Part shown: positions 23,262-33,820 of the stretch, in pieces | Position numbering within the stretch: position 1 is the first letter of the stretch | How the letters are laid out: every line of letters begins with the position of its first letter | Origin: Erodium maritimum | Lineage: Eukaryota > Streptophyta > Magnoliopsida > Geraniales > Geraniaceae | Length of the DNA: 64,000 bases | Direction of reading: 5' to 3' | Assembly (NCBI GenBank): GCA_963921825.1 | Contig: OY997588.1 | Location: 85,007,043-85,071,042, forward strand | Program-made: the position numbers and the translations under genes | Notes under the pieces: model-generated | Told to the model about the DNA's origin: nothing | The model's input: only the letters and a program-made list of their open reading frames with translations | Databases searched by the model: none

Positions 23262-23381
23262 GTTTCCTGTTTTATTTCTGTTTTGGAGGTTTATGGGTTT
23301 TAGCCCCATACTTTGTAATTTTCTTTATTCTAAAGTCTATTAATAAATCATTATCTATCAAAAAAAAATATGGTCAGTTAT

Positions 23382-24738
23382 AAATCGTTTGTGCCATAAG
23401 TCAACTGGTTTTTATATCTTCTGAATTAATGTCAATAAGTAACACTAGAAAGAGTTTTTACATTTTTGAAATTTGTGTAACATTAATTTTTTTAAAAGAC
23501 TTATTTTATAAAAGTGTTGAACGTATCTCAAATATTTAAGGAACGTAGGTTTCAGTTCTGACACATTTCTAAAAACCTCCCCGAGCCTCTAAACCCTAGA
23601 TCTGTTTTTTTTTTGTCGTCGACGGTTGGCCTGGCCGGTCCTTGTAGCTATGATGTTTTCAGTGACTCCCTTTCTTTTCCCTCTCCTTTTTTCCTTCTTT
23701 TCTCCTTCTTCCGCTCGATGTTGAACACCTTCTAGACCTCTTCTACTACCCCCTTCGGTCGATCAGGGGTGTTCATTTCTACATCTGCTCATCTCTCTTT
23801 ATCCTCGTCGGGAATGGGCAATGGTTTTGGGAACTGGGTTACTATTAGGAGATCGGTCGAACCTTACCTCTCCTTTGACTTAGTCGTTTGAAGTGTTGGC
23901 CAGTATCGGGTACTTCCTTTAGTAGTGCTAGCGAGATTTGTGTTGGCCAGTATCGGGTACTTCCTTTAGTAGTGCTAGCGAGATTTGTGTTCCCCTATTT
24001 TATTTCTGCATCGTGGTGTGTGGTCGAGCTACGTCGTGCTCTCCAGATTTGGTGGCTTCAGATACTAGGTAATTCTCTTCCTATGCTTCCTATTGTTTGG
24101 TTGGTCGACGGTTTTTTGTTGCAGGTGAACCAGAGTTATATGGCTGGATCTAGGGTCTCTAGTCTTAGAACTGGTTTTTTGTCTGTCCTCTCCTTGTTTG
24201 CTCTTTTCTCTTCCCATTTAGTTTTTTCTTGCTTCTTTTTTCTATCGGTTGAGAAGATCAGTTGGAAAAGATTAAACTCTCCAATTTGGATCGCCAACAT
24301 GTGTTGGCCATCGGAGGATTATCTTAGATAATTGAGTAATGTTGGGTAGGACGGAATAGGTGTTTTTGTAGAGTTGTTTGGTACTGGTTCCTCTTCTTCA
24401 TTGTTCTTGGTGTGTTTATGAACTCGAATCTAGCTCCCTCGTTCTTTTCTGCAGCGACAGTTCCTATTTTTCCAGATCCTACTCCACATTTTGGTCGATC
24501 AATGGTGTTGGCCTAGACTGGGTTCTCTTCGTGAAGGACAGTGTTAGGTGATTTCCCTAGAATTTGGTGTAAGGTTGAGTTCTCTCGGAGATTTGGTGAA
24601 GGCTGCTACTATTGATGGTGGATCGTATTCTAGAGGTTCGAGAAGTTAGTTACAGTCAGTTGGTTCGGTTTTGTTTCATTACATTCTTATTCTATTTCCT
24701 TTTGCGCTTCATGGGGGAAAAATGAATTTCTTGGTTCA
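23382..24738. other. Non-coding region, possibly a decayed retroposon
   Basis: From about 23570 the sequence resembles the base composition of the non-coding retroposons here ('ctaaaccctagatctg' start, T-rich body). No TSD or poly(A) end could be fixed. A 47-bp perfect tandem duplication lies at 23893-23939 and 23940-23986. Open frames show no domain. Confidence 0.4.
23893..23986. repeat. 47-bp perfect tandem duplication
   Basis: Two adjacent copies of a 47-bp unit that contains 'gtgttggccagtatcgggta'. No further copies are seen. Confidence 0.95.
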
Positions 24739-26308
24739 GTTGATATGTCTCTCTTGTGCCGGAGTGTGGGTGGAGGAGGACTCATTTTTAAGGGGAGCTC
24801 TAGGGTGGCTCACACGGCCAAATATATTTTAGACCGCAACATTCGAGACCCAAATATGGCAGAGGCTCATAGTATCCAAGAGGCTATAATGTGGTTTGAG
24901 GAGAAAGAGTGTGGGGCGATTAAGGTAGAATCAGATTGTTTAGGAGTGGTCTCAGCGAGGGGTGCAAAACATGATCTCGCCGATAGAAGGAATTGTGACC
25001 GAATGTATAAATGGTCCCGATCTTTCCGACTTCCGTCCAGCAGCCCAACTTCGTGTGCATGGCGTCCCTCTCATCCCTCCTCTGCCAGTTCGTCGGGCGT
25101 GAAGCTTATGGTCGCTATCTTCGAAGATTACCAGTGTCAAGGGCTAAGGAATGGGCACGATTTGATGTGGGTTGCGGGACAAGTTGAGTATATGGAGACG
25201 GTCCTAGCTATGTAGTGAGAGTTCTGGCGACCATAGAACTCGAACGAGCGAGGAGGTGAAATCGTGTGCCGTGGAGCTCATCCAAAGTTGGAAGGAGACC
25301 TAGGTTAAGTCAAAGTACGCTCGGGTGGACAAACCGAAGACACAGGGGAGGTAGTGCAAGCCTTGATTGGTGGGGTAACTATTAATGTTGATATGTCTCT
25401 CTTGTGCCCGAGCGTGGGTGGAGGATGACTCATTTTTAAGGGAAGCTCTGGGTGGATCACACGGCCAAAAGTATTTTATACCCCAACATTCGAGACCCAG
25501 ATGTGGTGGAAGCTCATAATATCTAGGAGGCTATAATGTGGATTGAAGAGAAAGAGTGTGCGGCGATTAAGGTAGAATAAGATTATTTAGGAGTAGTCTC
25601 AGCGAAGGGTGCAAGATATGATCTTGTCGACATAAGGAATTGTGATCGAATGTAAAGACGGTCTCGATCCTCTCGGCTTCCGTCCGGCACCCCAACTCCG
25701 TCTGCATGGCGTCCCTCTCCTCCATCATCTTCCAGTTCGTCGCGCGTGATGACTGGTGCTCCTCAATTCCCACATTAACCAATCCCCCAAATTCTCCCAC
25801 ATCCACCCCCCCCCCCCCACCCCCCACCTCAACGCCGTTAGCCTCGCCTTGTACTACAACGATTCCTCACCTGACTGCACGATCTGAAGTATTTCCCCCG
25901 CCTCCGTCGCCGTCTCTCAAACCGCCACCAACGCATCCTTCTCCCTAGCCTCCACCAACGCACCCTCCTCAACCACTCTGTTTTTTTACTTTAACTATTT
26001 TGTTTCTTTTTGCAAGATTAATTATTAGTGAGCGAAGATTAAGGGTTTCTACCCAAGAATTCAAGGACTTTACCGGGAGGAATCTCTGAATCACACCTAC
26101 CATCGTCGCTCTCCTCCCTTTGAAACTGATGTAGCGGTTTTTTCATAGTTCCAATACCGTTTATAATGATTATAATGTCAAAAGAATAGCGAACATCTGT
26201 GTTCCATGTTTGTTCTTAGTGGTCAGGGAGTGTTTCTCCCTGATGCACTCGTTTGCAGTTGAATTCTAAGTTTAATAAAATTGTACCTTGTAGTAAAAAA
26301 AATCCTTT
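24739..26308 (+). pseudogene. LINE 3' portion with RNase H-like remnant, internally duplicated
   Basis: The first copy (24745-25215 frame) contains MAEAHSIQEAIMWFEEKE and IKVESDCLGVVSA, the A-E-A...E-S-D core of RVT_3 RNase H domains. About 360 bp of it (24739-25100) are repeated at 25388-25745 with roughly 10-15% divergence, judged by eye; the second copy has stop codons. The segment ends near 26308 after 'ttaataaaattgtacc' and an A8 run, resembling a LINE 3' end. The rest of the LINE is absent. The proline-rich frame at 25706-25948 with a C15 run is low complexity. Confidence 0.5.
25388..25745 (+). repeat. Second copy of a roughly 360-bp direct duplication
   Basis: It matches 24739-25100 with an offset of 649 bp at the start and 647 at the end, so there is almost no length change. 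About 290 bp of unrelated sequence separate the copies. Confidence 0.85.
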
Positions 26309-27466
26309 TCGATTTGCTCCAAATTCTATTACTTCGTTGATTATAATTCCAAGTGAAGCACCTAACTGATCCTACATATGAGTGAACTTCCTCCATTTCA
26401 CTAAATGTGATCTCAGTATCACCTAACTAATCCTTTTACGACCAATAACACAATTAAATCTTCCTAACTCGAATTTTTAACCACTGATATGTCACTTATT
26501 TAACAGTTTGGCTATTCGTTTATCACCATCCAATGTTCAACCATTAATTTCTTTTTTTATTAGAGAAGTTTTATATATCCCTCCTAACCTCCTTAAACCA
26601 GGCTATAACGAGTCTACAATCAAGGCACAATGCCTAAACCAAAACAAAACTATTTCAAATAAACTGAAACAAAACCAACAAGGATCAAAAGAACCCTAAA
26701 CTTTGGAGCTAAGAGAGCTCTTACAGCTCACAAGAGGATATCTGCACCATTCCACAAAGGAGATCGATGAGAAAGATGGAAAGGAATCTTTCGCCATCCC
26801 ATGAGGTGATGCTTGAATCTTGGAGATTACCATATCAATTGAAGGCACCTATCCCCTGAACATCAAACCATTTGCGCCATCCAAATTTCCCACAAGACTA
26901 GGCCACAAATAGGGATCCAAACCTTCTTGATCCAACCCGACAAAAAAATTAGGCCAATTAATAACAGGTCTTGAACCGAAGGAGAAATAACCCAACTTAG
27001 ACCCCACCACTTAAGAACTCACACTGAACTAACAAGTGATGAAAACTTCAAACCTCATCCCCTAAAAATAACACCAACAACGTTGTATGGGAACCGGAAT
27101 ACCCTAGCTTTCAAGAAAAATCAAAGTCATGATCGCATCAAGGCAACACAACCAAACATAAGTTGCCACCTTGGGAGGGATCCCTGGGAACCAAAGGATC
27201 GTTGCCCAAGTCTTCTCCTCTCCATTATCACCAAGTGCCTTAAAGCATCTACTCATAGAGAACCCCTTCTCTTCTTCCACCCAAAAGCAGCTATCCTACA
27301 AATCTTCTACAATTAAAATCGGCCTCAACAACACCTATAGCTCCAAATATTTTGGAGCCTCCCTTCTTCTCGGAGTACGCGAGGTCCCATACTAAACCAT
27401 TCCAAACATTTGATATCGAGGAAAACTTCTTGCTTGAAAGATGAAAAATGCGATGAAATCTATCCT

Positions 27467-28913
27467 TTAGAGGGCATCCCCTGACCACATATCCAACCAG
27501 AACCTCACTCTCTTCCCAGAGCCTACCGACCACCTTAGCCCTAGTCCTCCAAATAGATTTCTGAAACGTGGTTCTTTCCCCAAGTCCTGAATATGAGCCA
27601 CCCAAGATGACCTATCATCAACCTCCAAACAATCAAGGTCACAATCAGAAAGTTCCCAACCAAAACGGGCACAAACAACCTGCTTCCAAAGTGAATCAAC
27701 CTCAAAGGCGAACATCCACCACCATTTTGATAGAAGACTCGCATTAACTCTTGTCAAGCTACGGAGGCCTAAACCCCCTTCCTTCTTTAGCAGACACTCT
27801 ACATCCCAACCGACCTTGTGAAAATCCCTTTTACTCTTAGAAGCACCCCACAAAAATCTGCGTTTCCAACGTTCCAGTTCTTTAATAACTCTCATTGGTG
27901 CCTTCATTAAAGATATTAATACAGAGGCAATGCAGATAAAGTGGAATTGATCAAAGTGATCCGCCCTCCAAAACTAAGAAGCTTAACTTGCCACAATCCC
28001 AGCTTCTTCTTATACTTCGCTATGATTGGCTCCCAAGTCTTTACTTTCTTCGGGTTCGCTCCAAAACTAAACCATAAGAAAGTAAAAGGAAGGGCACACA
28101 TCCCACACCCCAATAAATCAGCAACCGCTTCCACATTCAAGATGTTCGGATTAAACACAAGGCAACTGGATTTCTCAAATTTTATTTTAAGTCCCGAATA
28201 GCATTGGAAGCCTGTAATAATTTGCTTTAAATTTTCTACGTGCTCCCATTTTCCTTTGATAAAAAATCATTGTATCATCCGCAAATTGAAGATGCAAAAT
28301 AGATAATCCTCTATCTCCAAACTTCACCCCTTGTATCTCTTCCCTCCATAATCAAGTGAATACCTTCAGCTGCTAAAACAAAAATTAAAGGTGATAGAGT
28401 ACAACCTTGTCTCAGGCCTCTTCCCATCTGAAACTCCGGGGCTGGGGACCCATTTATCAAAACAGATATATGGGCTGCAAAATACTAGGACACCTAACCT
28501 CTCCATCTAACTCCAAAACCCATCTTAGATAAACAATAATCTAGGTAGTCTCAACTAACACAGTCATACACCTTTTCAAAGTATATTTTAAATAGAAGGA
28601 CCTCCTCTTTTGACTTACGTAAATAATGAATGACCTCTGTCACAATCAGAACCTAATCCAGAATCTGCCTATCCCCGATAAAACCCGATTGCATGTCGCT
28701 AACCAAGTTATTAATAATTCTCTTTAAACGCCTAGATAGGACCATTGCTAGCATCTTATACCCTGTCGAAACCAGCCTAATGGGTCGAAACTCATTGAAA
28801 ACTTTTGGATCATCAACTTTGGGAATCAAAGCAAGAAGGGTGCAATTCAAACCTTTCCCCAACCGTCCACAGCTGTAAGAAGCGTGAAAGAATTCCATAA
28901 AATTCCCCTTCAT
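27467..28913 (-). pseudogene. LINE reverse transcriptase remnant
   Basis: Fragments in several frames cover LNCTLLALIPK, FNEFRPIRLVSTGYKMLA, SGFIGDRQILD, then FADD (near 28270), LPFTFLWFSFGANPKK, GRITLINSTLSALPLY and ERWKRRFLWGAS, followed by GGLGLRSLTRVNASLLSKWW. The order and spacing fit a plant L1. A frameshift separates nearly every block. The PGPDG motif is missing at the former TRIM site, a small deletion that may predate the TRIM. Confidence 0.8.
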
Positions 28914-28955
28914 AAACCCCCAACATTTCTGGATAAATGACCCGTTGCAACCTTT

Positions 28956-29597
28956 TGTAAATTTTATTTAAAACGGGCTACTTATATCGGGTCGGGCTTC
29001 CACAACTAAAAGGTCAACCTTGTTAGTTGGGTGTGACCTTAGCCTTTATAAGTAGAATTTTATCCTTATATTTTCCCGATGTGAGTTTATACTTCAACAC
29101 TCCCCCTCACGTGTAGGACTGGACATCTACACGTGGGCCATAGCAGGACTGGACATCTACATATGGACCGGAGACCACAGGATGGAGGTGACAAATGGGC
29201 CGTGGGCCGAACCAGCTCTGATACCATATTAGAGGACCAACTCAACTAAAAGCTTAAGCTGATAGTTGAAGGCCCAATTATAGTTATATTCTAACACCCG
29301 CCCTCACGGACAAGCTCGTTTACGGGTTTGGAGGTGAATTATTTAGAAGAGAGAGATGAGCCCATTGACAAGAATGATAAGGGCTAGCCCATTTTGGGGC
29401 ATATTTGATAAATAGAGAAAAAATAGAATTTTTGTAGAGAGTGGGGTTTGAACCCGGGTCCGTGAGGTGCCAAGCTCTGATACCATGTTAAAGCCCTATC
29501 CAACCAAAAAGCTCGAACTGATGGGTTGGAGGCATCAAGATGTATATCAACGGGTCAATTTTCTACACACTTTCGATGTGGGACTCACACTTTAACA
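28956..29597 (-). mobile_element. TRIM retrotransposon with three LTRs and two primer sites
   Basis: On the minus strand: LTR 29597-29486 (112 bp, starts TGTTAAAG, ends TTTAACA), the primer site 'tggtatcagagc' (29485-29474, complementary to the 3' end of tRNA-iMet), a short spacer, the purine tract 'ccgtgagggcggg', LTR 29296-29227 (starts TGTTAGAA), a second 'tggtatcagagc' (29226-29215), a spacer, the purine tract 'cacgtgagggggag', and LTR 29099-28956 (starts TGTTGAAG, ends TTTACA). The flanks are the 5-bp TSD 'ccttt' (28951-28955 and 29598-29602). It has no coding capacity. Mobilisation must come from another LTR element's enzymes. Confidence 0.85.
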
Positions 29598-29916
29598 CCT
29601 TTTAAAGCTAAAGCCACTTCTTCAGTAAAAACTGTTTCCAGACTAGCTTGCTGCATTGGAGATAAAAACTTGAAGGGAATAGGTGGGAGTACCCACTCAG
29701 ACCGGCCTCTCTTACTAAAGTGTTGATCGAAATGCCTTGATACTTCCTCTTTTACCCTGATCGGATCTGATAATGTAATGCCACTCACTACTACTTGCGA
29801 AATCATGTTTCTTAAAGCGCAACAGTTTGCCATAATATGAAAAAACCTCGAACACCTATCTCATTCTTTAAACCACTGCACTCTCGATTACTTTGTAATT
29901 CAAAACTCAAGGACGA

Positions 29917-30470
29917 TTTTGTATGGAATCTTTACTTTTATACCTCTGTTTACATATATGGAAACAAGAAAAAAGAAACGAAAACAGTGCCGAATACACA
30001 TTACTACAAACGGGAGGGTCAAAAAGAAAAACTTGTAGAGATAGTTGACCTTTTGTGGTTGACATTTGAACTGGAAGGAATTACAAGTAACAGGTGCTGA
30101 GATCTAAAGCATCGCAGGACATTCAATTTCATTTTCAAGTTTTTCAAACTTAATTTTATTACATTTAATAAAAATTAAAATAATAATTCAAACCACGCAC
30201 AAGAACAACGGCGAGAACTGCGTGGATTGTACATGTTCCATTATGTTCTCTTTTTATTATATTTAATTTAATTCAATAACTTGAATAAGCCGTTGAGCTG
30301 CCTCGGTGACTCCCTCTCCTTTCTCATCTTACAATGATTTATTATAAGTTACTGTAAAATATACCAAAAATAACAACTAGAAGCAATCGGTTGATGACGG
30401 TTGTTAATGTGGTTAATGTTTGACAAACTAAAAATTAATGAAAGAGTATTTTAAGCATACGACAAATTCT
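29917..30470. other. AT-rich spacer
   Basis: No gene recognised; A/T-rich sequence upstream of a TSD-flanked retroposon. Confidence 0.5.
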
Positions 30471-30487
30471 AATATCATGTGTACTAG

Positions 30488-31730
30488 CTGAGGGTTCTAG
30501 GTGTGGCGGCTAGGTTGGGTGCCGCCACAGAGTTGCTTGTTGCCGGATGAGGTTTGATCAACAGATCATGATTTCGTTTCTTTTGATTTTGCTGCTGTTG
30601 TGGGGTGTGAAAGTTGAGGCAAGGCAGAGGCGAGTTGAAGAGACGCAGACGCAGACGTAGACGCAGAACCTAGGGTTTATTGCGATGGCTCACATGGCGG
30701 CGGCGGCGAGGTTCTTCTCCGGCAGCAGTCATGCGACGGCGCACGGTGGGTCGGAGGACGAGGCGGCGGGGGATTCCCCCCGAACGTCTCAGATTTCGAT
30801 CTTCCGCGAAACGATCCCCTACGCTAGTCCGTTGTCTCCGTTTCCCGTTAGGGTTGCAGCGATAGTGGGACAGGGGGATCTCGAGTTCTTCGTCGTTGCG
30901 GCAGTAGAACGTGGAGTCCCGGAGGCACAAGTTGCGCTGGTCGGGAGCTCGAATAGAAGGGGTGGTGGTCGGAGTTGGTGGCGGCGGGATGTGGCTAGGG
31001 TTTCAGATCAGCTTCGCGGGCGGGTCGGGGTGTCCGGGTCTCGGCCCAGTTCATATGGAACCCCAGACCCGATAGCAGTGGGGCGTTTGTCGACGGTCAT
31101 TGGTCTGACACTAATTCTGAGCATTGACTCAGTGGGGCATGCGGAGTCCAATGAAGGGACACCACGAACGGCGAGGGGCGGCCGCACCCTCGCCTCGATC
31201 AATGAGGACTCCGTGGTCCAGTGGGGGGTCTGCCGGTAATACCGCCTCACTGGACGTAGGGTGGCATCGATTCCACCAAGTACCGGTGCAGCATTCTTCA
31301 ATCAGATCGGGAACCAGCAATTTTACGTTTTTAAGGGCCCTCATTATCATCAGAGGGGGGACGACGCCTGCTGGTTCCATGGGAGGATGCAAAGTCCAAC
31401 TGAGCCATTTCAGTTCCTGGTTACAGGGCTGTCCGGGACGTCACTCTAGGGCTTCAGTATTACACTGGAGCATACCTCAGAGTCGATTTATGTCCAATCG
31501 GAAACTCCAACTCCAACACTGGGCCTGCTCGGCCCGTGCCAATCAGTCTGAAGCCGCTGTATCGGTGATCGGAAGACACTGTCGCAGTATTCTCCTCCAG
31601 ACTACCCTTGATCTCTATAGAGCAACTTTACTTTCAGTTCTATTGTTACTTCAGTTTTTAGCATTTCAGTACTTCATTTCTGTAAGCAACTTTCAATTAT
31701 AATATAATGATCGTATTTCCTCAAAAAAAA
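30488..31730 (+). mobile_element. Non-coding poly(A) retroposon, 1.24 kb, with 17-bp TSD
   Basis: The perfect direct repeat 'aatatcatgtgtactag' lies at 30471-30487 and 31731-31747, and the element ends in a poly(A) joined to it. The 5' third is very GC-rich ('ggcggcggcg', near 30690), the 3' end AT-rich. Frames such as 30685-31239 stay open through composition, with no domain. Part of its 3' half resembles the retroposon at 5937-7057. It could alternatively be a processed copy of a host transcript; I cannot exclude that. Confidence 0.8.
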
Positions 31731-31747
31731 AATATCATGTGTACTAG

Positions 31748-33415
31748 GTAACGATCTAAAAGATAAAAGTCATCACAGTATATGGGCAACTCAAAATTTT
31801 AGATGGTATCAAACAAACTTGTATTTTTTATGAAGTCTGGTATGCATGTGTTGATTGTCGGCGAGTGGTTTGAGCATTTGTGTCTGTTGGTTGAATTTCT
31901 TTAAATTCGTTCCGAAGGTTTAGTGTTTTCCGGTAGGGATTACTCTTGGGATTTGTCTCCGCCGTTTGTGTTGTTGGTCGTTGGCTTGTTACGAACCGTC
32001 TTCCTCTCCGTGTGATGGGTTGAGGCTCCTAATGAGACAGGGTGTTTCTACGTACTTAGGGTGAGGTTCGGTTTGTCAAGTTTCGTATGGGCTTAATGGT
32101 TGTAAAATTCGGGTTATAGACCTTTTATGTATACTTTTATTGGCTTAATGGTTGTAAAATTAGGATGTTAAACCTTGTCACTCCTTGTTCGCTTCTTTTG
32201 TACCTAATGTTAGTGAAATCAGTTTCTTAGACTATTTGTCTGGTTACCCTGTTGGGTTGTCTAGAGGATAAGCTTCTACGTCAGTGCTTTGGTTTGTATT
32301 AGGATTTGATCATTTGATTGGATCAGATTTCTAATTTGAGGACTTGTTTGATATGCTCTTGTCTGTTTTCTGGCTTCGAGCTCTCTTTTTTATCAGCGAG
32401 ATTTTATATAATCCAACAGTTCCAAAGATAAGGAACTGGGGATACTGCAAAAAGCAGCCAAATTACAATTCTCCAAATAGGAGTTTAACCCATGAATTTG
32501 GGGATAAATGAGAAGCAAATACATGAAACTAATGCAATTAACAACAACAGCATCAGTAGAATTGCTCGAAAATGACCCAAAGTAGACCAAAGGCCACACA
32601 ACGGGGTAGAACTCCTTGGGACCACGCAGCAACGTCGAACCCGATGAACCTACAACGACCACACGCACCAATCGCCGTCACCGGAGACCACTAGAGTGCC
32701 AAGGTAGCTGGACCAAGGAACCACCATACCTCAATTACCTTCAAGCCAACGAAAGCCCCCAAACCAACACCTGCAAACAGGGAGGCATAAAGCAAATCCC
32801 AAGGCGAGAAAGCACTTCCGATCGTCAGAGGCCAGCACCTCACGAGTCGACGAACCCAAAAGGGAGAGGAGCCCAAAGGACTCAAACCCGGACAACAAAA
32901 CCAAAACCACACCCCAACTTCTCCATAAATAAGGGTCGATATCGCCGCCGGCCAACACCGGAAATTTGACGGAGAAACCCAATAAACTCCGAGATAGACA
33001 GAGCATGAGGGGAGAAGAGGGTATAGTACCTGGTTTTAAGGTGAGAAGTACCGAAGCAACAACCATGGCACAAGAACCAAATCTAAGAGAGAAAATCCAG
33101 ATCTGAAAGATGGACCGAGAACGGGAGAGAGGAGCAAACGATGTAGGCCCGAGCGGAGGAGTCAGAGAACAAGGCAGAGAACAAGGCAGAGAACAAGTAG
33201 GGAACCACCGGCGACATCAGTGGCAGAAGCCACTGACATCGCCGGCGGCGGCGGTGAAAAGAGGGGGAGTTTTGGTTTTAGGGTTTTTGAGAGAAAACGA
33301 GAGTTAGCCTCTGTTTCTGAATCTCTGGCTTCGAGTTCTGAAGCTAGAACCATAGTATTGTATTTTGTTTTCAATCTCTAAAGAGGTTGGTTTATAAATT
33401 TGCTTTACTAATAAA
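31748..33415 (+). mobile_element. Decayed non-coding retroposon interrupted by a relative
   Basis: The plus-strand body 31790-32368 carries two copies of the 'aatggttgtaaaatt' module (about 32095 and 32147), which also occurs in the element at 8825-10180. It is interrupted by the minus-strand element 32385-33323 and resumes at 33340, ending near 'ttactaataaaatac' (about 33415). Its 5' end and TSD were not found. Confidence 0.5.
32385..33323 (-). mobile_element. Non-coding retroposon, 0.94 kb, with TSD, nested
   Basis: The flanks 'tctggcttcgagctct' (32369-32384) and 'tctggcttcgagttct' (33324-33339) form a 16-bp TSD with one mismatch. On the minus strand it ends 'ctcgctgataaaaaa', the same ending as 'gctgataaaaaaaa' at 10168-10180. 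It begins near the 'accctaaaaccaaaactccc' stretch. Short frames have no domain. Confidence 0.75.
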
Positions 33416-33804
33416 ATACAAAAAGTCCAGAACTTTACTTGTTTTAACACTATGGTCAGGGATATCTGACGAAGTAAATCCTGAAGAAAAAAAATTAAAT
33501 ATTATGTCTGAAGATGTGTTGTTCATTTTTTGTGAAATCTATTATTTTCTATAAATTATGGTAACTTTTACAGTATTTTATAATTTTTTTTCTCGCTTTT
33601 TATCGAATATATTTTCCAACCATACTTATTCTCACCAACTTTATTCCGGGTTATACATAAATCAAACAAATGTGTCTTGTTTCTATTTATATTTCCTTAC
33701 AATTTATTTAGTTCTTATGTGAATTGTTCATGTTCCCGTTTTAAATATGAGTTCTAGTGATGATTAAATCATAATATATTTCTTATTTGAAATGAAAAAA
33801 AAAT
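33416..33804. other. AT-rich spacer
   Basis: No gene, repeat or RNA recognised. Confidence 0.5.
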
Positions 33805-33820
33805 ATGTGAGGTAGGAAAT

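Larger units (their letters stand above)
17815..23367 (+). mobile_element. Nearly full-length L1-type LINE with TSD
   Basis: A 5553-bp element bounded by a 14-bp TSD with one mismatch: 'atatggttagttat' (17801-17814) and 'atatggtcagttat' (23368-23381). It has a short 5' UTR, ORF1 (17942-19591), ORF2 starting three bases after the ORF1 stop (19595), a 3' UTR ending 'taataaatcattatctatc', and a poly(A). It is decayed: one nonsense codon in ORF1, and three nonsense codons and four frameshifts in ORF2. Gene order and domains are those of plant L1. Confidence 0.92.
26553..29916 (-). mobile_element. 5'-truncated L1-type LINE carrying a TRIM insertion
   Basis: The poly(A) is seen as a T run at 26549-26555, after 'ataaaacttctctaat' on the minus strand. 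Going upstream on the minus strand come zf-RVT-like remnants (26900-27290), the thumb and RRFLW segment (27467-27907), the YLGF-like segment (27916-28158), the FADD box near 28265-28290, and the LIPK...EFRPIRLVS and SGFIGDRQILD blocks (28653-28913). The linker WFKE-stop-DRCSRFFHIMANC (29585-29885) is the last recognisable part. The endonuclease is missing. Removing 28956-29597 restores continuity between the two halves, showing that the TRIM arrived later. Multiple stops and frameshifts are present. Confidence 0.85.

Noticed and set aside
25706-25948. Proline-rich protein
   Set aside because: Low-complexity translation around a C15 run in a decayed duplicated segment.
30685-31702. 184- and 192-residue frames
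   Set aside because: GC-rich composition keeps the frames open, the segment is a poly(A) retroposon, and no domain is visible.
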